From Apostichopus californicus (Eukaryota; Echinodermata; Holothuroidea; Aspidochirotida; Stichopodidae): a stretch of 21,222 bases of DNA. Both the position numbers and the translations under genes were made by a program. This document shows, one piece after another, positions 18,301 through 21,222 of the stretch; within the stretch, counting starts at the first letter, position 1; each line of letters begins with the position of its first letter. The stretch lies in assembly GCA_020650975.1 (NCBI GenBank), contig JAIPMN010022977.1, positions 1 through 21,222 of the forward strand. The letters are read 5' to 3'. Under the pieces are notes generated by a model, which was not told the origin of the DNA, did not search any database, and was given only the letters and a program-made list of their open reading frames with translations.

Positions 18301-20605
18301 TTAAATGAAATTAGTCCTTTTACAGAGCAATAATGGTTTTCACAAGAACTACATCTCTTTTATTCAAGGTGGGGATCATAGCCCATTGTAAGGTTTGCCA
18401 AACATTTTCTGAGGGGTCGCACCCAAAAATTGAAAGAAAAAAGAAATTGCTGATGTTAATGTAAAAAAACAAAATGAAAAACTCTTGAATGTTAATAATT
18501 CCTGTCAGAAGCTGTAAAATGTAACACCATTTTGAAACTAGGCACCCTTAATCAAGGTAATCATATAAAAAAAATCCTCAAAGGGGAGGGGGACACAGTA
18601 CCTCCAATTCCTCCTAGGCCTTTAGAGAGTGCCGACATGAAAAAGTTGAAAATTGGGATCACCATGCACAAAAAATTGAATACCAGGGTGTGACATGATA
18701 AGAAAAAAAAAAAAATTGAAAATAATAGCAAAAGAAAAAAATAAAAAACATTTAGTCAATACATGTTTTTATTTTGGCCTTTTTTTTTTTATTTTTGTAG
18801 GTTCTATCGACGAAGCTAGTGAATATGAAAAGCAGAAGTATTTGGCCGCTGTGACGGTGATGCAGTCTCCCAGTCCCAGGGTCCAGCTGATTCCAGCAGA
18901 CCCCGAAGAAGAGACAGAGAGGGCGGTGCACCAGGACAGTATGTGTAGCACTGGCAGTGAATCCGACAGCCGAGGGAGTTGGAGAAGTGACGGGAACGGC
19001 AAGAAAAAGAAGAGAGGGTAAGAGAATTTTCAAAGGGCGCCCTCATTTTGTAAAGTCTTGATTCTGATGAATTGTGATGCAACATTTTGATTGGAATTTG
19101 AAGTTTGACAATAATCAACTTTAGATTTTGGAAATGTTGGCTTCCTATTGAGGATCCCATGACCTAGTTCAGTCACATTTACGAAGGACCATAAGTTTGC
19201 GTTTAGAATGAGGATATCCAATCGAGTTTGACCAATATCAAGTTCTGTTTCAAGTATACATATTAATTATGTCTTTGTTATGCTAATAATGTGTCATTGA
19301 TTATCCTGTGTACATGTATCTGATATTGACGTTGACCTAAAAATATCAAGTAGACTTTCAGTCCAATTTGTTTGTGTTTATCTAGCTCGTTTGAACTTTG
19401 ACCTTGAATATCAAGTTTGTCTTGACTATATAAATAGATATCGGATTCTATCAAATGAATTCCACGCACTAATGAGGAATACTTTTTGCATCTCTGCTTT
19501 TGTAATTGCTCTGGTACAGTCTTCAATTATTTTGGCATTCCACAGAGAGTAATCACATTTACTGGCCTAGAATTTCAGTTTTAGTCACTTGCTAGAATAA
19601 AGCTGTTACTTAAAAAAATTCTACTGGCTGAAATCAAGTTTTTACTGGCATTTTGGTGAATCACAAAAGTCAGTATTTACTGTACTGGCCTTTGAGAGCC
19701 GGCCAATAATATTTGCTGATAATATGCAGTAATACAGGTCTTACATTAGGTATAGAAACGGTGCCTGATTTTTGGACTGATGATTGTTAAGGTTATGTGT
19801 TAATGTACTTAATGCCTATTGGCAGAAACATGCCAGAGCCTATTTATTTCTACCGGTTAACATGAAAGTCCACAAACCTACTTGTAAATAATACACATAA
19901 TACCTACTGCTAGAGTTATTTAGCAAATTGCCTAAATTCTAACATAAATAGCACGAACCAACTGGTTTCTATTTTTTAGTCTTCAAGTAGTGTTGACTTT
20001 AACATTGGAACACATTGAGTAAATCAAAGCTTAATAGAATACATTATTTGTCAGTGTGCAACTATGACATCACACCTGTTTGCTTCAAGTTCACTTTTGG
20101 TAGAATATCAGATAACTTCAACTGTCAATATCTCAAAAACGGTTAGTAGGAATTAAATGCAAATTTCACCAGAATGCTTAGGTTATGTTCCTCTTTAACA
20201 TATCAAAAAGAAATTTTGACTATTCTTCTGGACTATTCTTTTAAGAAGAATGCTTTCTGAGAATAACAAAAATTCTTCCTAGTAATTATTCTACACCCGA
20301 ATCCTCCCAAAATAGCAATTATAGAAATCAAGCTGTTGGTATGGTAACACTATGGGTGAACAACAAACTTTTGTGTTACAGCTGTTTATGCGGAAAAAAT
20401 CGTTTCAGCCTTAAAAAGTTTAAAAGTTAAAATCAAATTCATGCAAACTTCAACCCTCCAAATTTTGTGTTACTTCACTGCTGCCACCACCGATGTCTGT
20501 ACTGTACCTGATGACACACTTTAAGATACTAGCCAGTTAATTTTCACACCTGTTATTTATTTGTTTTATTGCAGGTTAACAAAGCATTTAAGTTCTATTG
20601 AATAA
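9392..20605 (+). CDS. Tandem SAM-domain protein, unnamed
   Basis: Nine coding exons join in phase: 9392-9866, 10765-10815, 11775-11851, 12303-12447, 12881-13018, 14189-14239, 14912-15004 (or a later donor), 18801-19017 and 20575-20605. The shortest form is 425 residues. Order: a basic start (MFGFKKKKK) and Ser-rich tail, residues 1-125; SAM1, about 131-201 (DWGEEEVLAWLKDNDLAYF, then DGDYLLQVTEEDL); an acidic Glu/Asp linker, about 202-249; SAM2, about 268-335 (DDWTKEDVILWLESIKLGKY, then ITGSKLKNIDMSLL and SSEDRERFLSSLYD); octapeptide repeats of variable number; a polar, Ser-rich tail with KKKKRG. SAM domains mediate protein-protein or polymer contacts, so a scaffold or adaptor role is likely. 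SAM2 resembles the neurabin type at ITG and S-DR. No enzyme, ankyrin, SH3 or membrane segment is seen, and I cannot assign an orthologue. Confidence 0.85.
9867..10764 (+). other. Intron 1 of the SAM gene, with G-rich tract
   Basis: This 898-nt intron interrupts SAM1 in phase 1. Near its 5' end, 9928-9952 is a G-run cluster (GGG, GGGG, then a long G-run) that could form a G-quadruplex. I see nothing else. Confidence 0.6.
10816..11774 (+). other. Intron 2 of the SAM gene
   Basis: A phase-1 intron of 959 nt with donor GTAATT and acceptor TTTTTGCAG. It is AT-rich, with no element or exon that I can support. Confidence 0.6.
11852..12302 (+). other. Intron 3 with (TA)n microsatellite
   Basis: A phase-0 intron at the end of SAM1. 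It holds a (TA)n run at about 12029-12056. The acceptor is CCTACCTCAG. Confidence 0.65.
12489..12782 (+). mobile_element. hAT-type non-autonomous element (MITE)
   Basis: The perfect 8-bp direct repeat TCAAGTGC flanks the element (12481-12488 and 12783-12790). Its ends are inverted: 5' CAGGCGCGTAGCCAAGG, and 3' reverse complement CAGGGGCGTAGCCAGG. Eight-base duplications and CAG-G-GCGTAGCC termini are hallmarks of hAT elements. The 294-bp interior has a G-run/C-run hairpin (12506-12534) and no transposase. It sits in intron 4 between the acidic-linker exon and the SAM2 exon, leaving both splice sites untouched. Confidence 0.88.
13258..13332 (-). repeat. tRNA-derived SINE head, minus strand
   Basis: Read on the minus strand: AGCTCTGTTGGTAGAGT is a textbook tRNA D-arm and A box (about 13303-13319), followed by a degraded T-arm (GGTCGCAGCC then TTGATTCCC) at 13261-13280. 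The anticodon stem does not close, so it is not a functional tRNA. It probably continues as a SINE body towards 13190, but I cannot fix the 3' end. It lies in intron 5 of the SAM gene. Confidence 0.6.
13371..13508. repeat. 70-bp tandem duplication
   Basis: Two copies (13371-13440 and 13441-13508) share TATTT-ATTCAT-TACA-AGCTGTAA-TAAAAA-CAAGAA, each ending in an A-run. A third, partial copy may follow (AATTCATATGCACAAAA). This is a local duplication inside intron 5. Confidence 0.7.
13509..14188 (+). other. Remainder of intron 5, with 38-bp duplication
   Basis: A short direct duplication (14012-14045 and 14050-14079, sharing TAAGTCAAGTTACAAA and ATATTCATCAAAGTT) is present. Otherwise I see AT-rich DNA up to the acceptor TTCTTCAG at 14188. 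Confidence 0.6.
14240..14911 (+). other. Intron 6 of the SAM gene
   Basis: A phase-1 intron inside SAM2, with donor GTGAGG and acceptor AACTCTCAG. I see no repeat element or exon. Short minus-strand frames here are not supported. Confidence 0.55.
14912..15100 (+). CDS. SAM2-closing exon with repeated alternative donors
   Basis: The acceptor ends at 14911 and the exon begins in phase 1. It encodes the last SAM2 helix (RMKMYSSEDRERFLSSLYD), then NPNNNPLLL. The first possible donor (CTAA/GTGAGT) is at 15004/15005, giving a 93-nt exon. The best match to consensus is in the fifth repeat unit (AATAG/GTGAGT) at 15100/15101, giving a 189-nt exon that adds four octapeptides and joins as LLIGSIDEAS. 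Both donors are phase 1 and fit exon 18801-19017. I give the longer span because its donor is strongest; the true end is not decided by sequence alone. Confidence 0.6.
14989..15425 (+). repeat. 24-bp minisatellite, 18 units, spanning an exon-intron border
   Basis: Eighteen head-to-tail units of 24 bp cover 14989-15425; unit 13 is 29 bp. Most are identical. The core is TTACTAAGTGAGTAC, and in the gene's frame a unit encodes NPLLLSEY. Units 4 and 14 lose the GTGAGT donor core (ATGAGT, GTTAGT). Unit 5 gains a consensus AG/GTGAGT. Unit 13 carries an insertion that brings an in-frame TAA at 15295-15297 and breaks the frame. The homogeneity points to recent expansion or gene conversion. Confidence 0.95.
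15426..15906 (+). other. Intron 7, part without repeats
   Basis: AT-rich intronic DNA between the minisatellite and the SINE. Nothing supported. Confidence 0.5.
15907..16282 (+). repeat. tRNA-derived SINE (family B), fuller copy
   Basis: The A box (AAGTGGTTAAGGCAGTGG, about 15914-15931) and the B box (GGTTCGAGCCC, 15953-15963) are both intact. A ~270-bp body follows, ending in TTGGCGCTATATAAATG and a (ATTG)n tail at 16260-16282. It keeps the ~70 bp that the copy at 3226-3520 lacks. The GCGCTATATAA end resembles the 3' tails shared with LINEs that mobilise such SINEs. Long minus-strand open frames across it are by-products. It lies in intron 7. Confidence 0.85.
16351..16422. repeat. 36-bp tandem duplication
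   Basis: Two adjacent copies (16351-16387 and 16388-16422) share CTACATATG-TTCCTGT-TTAACAGCTGCC. Local duplication in intron 7. Confidence 0.75.
16945..17570 (+). repeat. ~142-bp tandem repeat with AGGTCA direct repeats
   Basis: Five starts of a CA-GATATCTCAAGATAGG-like motif occur at 16951, 17092, 17235, 17366 and 17508 (spacings 141, 143, 131, 142), giving four full diverged units and part of a fifth. Each full unit also has ACTTTTCATACTTGG and a GGTCATCTGAGGTCACCAGA block. AGGTCA hexamers four bases apart recur at 17046-17061, 17192-17207 and 17329-17344, with a one-base variant at 17461-17476. I recall similar repeats from other marine invertebrates. It lies in intron 7. Confidence 0.85.
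17571..18800 (+). other. End of intron 7
   Basis: No exon is supported. There is a short GT run near 18052 and several A-runs (18440-18750). The long T-tract and TTTTTGTAG at 18779-18800 form a strong acceptor. Confidence 0.5.
18801..19017 (+). CDS. C-terminal tail exon of the SAM gene
   Basis: The acceptor TTTTTGTAG ends at 18800; two bases complete the codon from the SAM2 exon, and the frame reads SIDEASEYEKQKYLAA, then SPSPRVQLIPADPEEETE, a Ser/Gly/Asp-rich stretch and GKKKKRG. The donor GG/GTAAGA at 19017/19018 leaves phase 2. If the intron is kept, GGG is followed at once by TAA, so a shorter protein ending in KKKKRG would result. The tail has no domain I recognise. Confidence 0.8.
19018..20574 (+). 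other. Intron 8 of the SAM gene
   Basis: A phase-2 intron of 1557 nt. It has degenerate repeats of TTTGACC-AATATCAAG (about 19225, 19330, 19392) and of TTTACTGGC (19558-19700), and a small ATTCTT/AAGAAT hairpin near 20236. No element with clear ends is present. Confidence 0.5.
20575..20605 (+). CDS. Candidate terminal exon of the SAM gene
   Basis: A strong tract (TTATTTGTTTTATTGCAG) ends at 20574. In phase 2 the exon gives GLTKHLSSIE and TAA at 20603-20605, only ten codons. The whole CDS is then an exact multiple of three (1278 nt in the shortest form). Against it, the exon is tiny and I cannot test conservation. No AATAAA follows within the window; the 3' UTR would enter the right-edge array. 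Confidence 0.55.
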
Positions 20606-20675
20606 TTTCAAGACAGAAGTGTGAAATTCTTGTATCTCTTAGTGTCACACAGATCTAACTAGGTCTGAACACCCT

Positions 20676-20689
20676 ACTGTATATACAGT
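20676..20689. repeat. 14-bp perfect palindrome
   Basis: ACTGTATATACAGT is a perfect inverted repeat in the presumed 3' UTR. A related CTGTATATAC occurs at about 20751. Function unknown. Confidence 0.5.
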
Positions 20690-20778
20690 GCAAACTTGTC
20701 ATGAGCTAATAGCAATTTTACATGGTTAATAGCCACTGTCAATAGCAAAGCTGTATATACTAAAGAACCTGTTTGACT

Positions 20779-21222
20779 GTAGTAGTACTCAGCAGCCTCT
20801 AGTAATACTCAGTAGTTTGAAGTAGTACTCAGTAGTTTGTAGTAGTACTCACTTAGTTTGTAGTAAGTAATTAGTAGAAGTACTCAGCAGTTTGTAGTAG
20901 TACTCAGCAGTTTGTAGTAGTACTCAGTAGTTTGTAGAAGTACTCAGTAGTTTGTAGAAGTACTCAGTAGTAGTACTCAGCAGTTTGTAGTTAGTACTCA
21001 CTAGTAGTACTCAGTAGTTTGTAGTAGTACTCACTTAGTTTGTAGTAAGTAATTAGTAGAAGTACTCAGCAGTTTGTAGTAGTACTCAGTAGTTTGTAGA
21101 AGTACTCAGTAGTTTTGTAGAAGTACTCAGTAGTAGTACTCAGCAGTTTGTAGTTAGTACTCACTAGTAGTACTCAGTAGTTTGTAGTAGTACTCACTTA
21201 GTTTGTAGTAAGTAATTAGTAG
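20779..21222 (+). repeat. Minisatellite with higher-order structure, running off the right edge
   Basis: The array is built from a ~20-bp TTTGTAGTAGTACTCAGTAG-like unit with variants (AGCAG, GAAG). A longer block containing TACTCACTTAGTTTGTAGTA recurs at 20846, 21028 and 21191 (spacings 182 and 163), so there is a higher-order period. The array continues past 21222. It begins about 170 nt after the SAM-gene stop, so it may be transcribed as 3' UTR. Confidence 0.9.

Noticed and set aside
1-21222. CRISPR array, operon, phage or other prokaryotic system
   Set aside because: Spliced eukaryotic genes, SINEs and MITEs fill the window; the regular repeats have no unique spacers of constant size and no cas-like genes nearby.

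Overview
This window is nuclear DNA from an animal. The genes have introns with GT/AG splice sites, the sequence is AT-rich, and it is full of tRNA-derived SINEs, short terminal-inverted-repeat elements, microsatellites and minisatellites. The repeat style (SINEs ending in a GCGCTATATAA-type tail followed by short simple repeats, and ~142-bp AGGTCA-containing tandem repeats) made me lean towards a marine deuterostome, perhaps an echinoderm such as a sea cucumber. That placement rests on impression and recall, not on a search.

Three protein-coding genes can be supported. (1) The last exon of ARPC3, the p21 subunit of the Arp2/3 actin-nucleating complex, lies at 320-477 on the + strand; the rest of the gene is off the left edge. 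(2) ZNHIT3, a HIT-type zinc-finger protein of box C/D snoRNP assembly, lies on the - strand at 4698-6997 in four firm exons plus one doubtful phase-1/phase-1 cassette exon. (3) A two-SAM-domain protein that I cannot name lies on the + strand, with coding sequence from 9392 to about 20605 in nine coding exons. I joined the exons by hand at GT/AG boundaries and phase is preserved at every junction. ARPC3 and ZNHIT3 are tail to tail; ZNHIT3 and the SAM gene are head to head, about 2.3 kb apart.

The intergenic and intronic DNA holds: a tRNA-derived SINE at 978-1213; two copies of a TTAA-flanked element of ~370 bp (2282-2643 and 5071-5445); two copies of a second SINE family (3226-3520 and 15907-16282); a tRNA-like SINE head on the - strand (13258-13332); a 259-bp inverted-repeat element with telomere-like motifs (8566-8824); a 294-bp hAT-type element with a perfect 8-bp target duplication (12489-12782); a ~142-bp tandem repeat with AGGTCA direct repeats (16945-17570); and a higher-order minisatellite running off the right edge (20779-21222).

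The most striking feature is at 14989-15425, where a 24-bp minisatellite of 18 units sits exactly on the 3' end of the exon that closes the second SAM domain. Each typical unit carries a GTGAGT 5' splice site. Because 24 is a multiple of three, eleven successive donors are all in the same phase as the next exon. Any choice of donor would give an intact protein with a different number of NPLLLSEY octapeptides. The right-edge array carries the reverse complement of a 13-base stretch that spans these donors.
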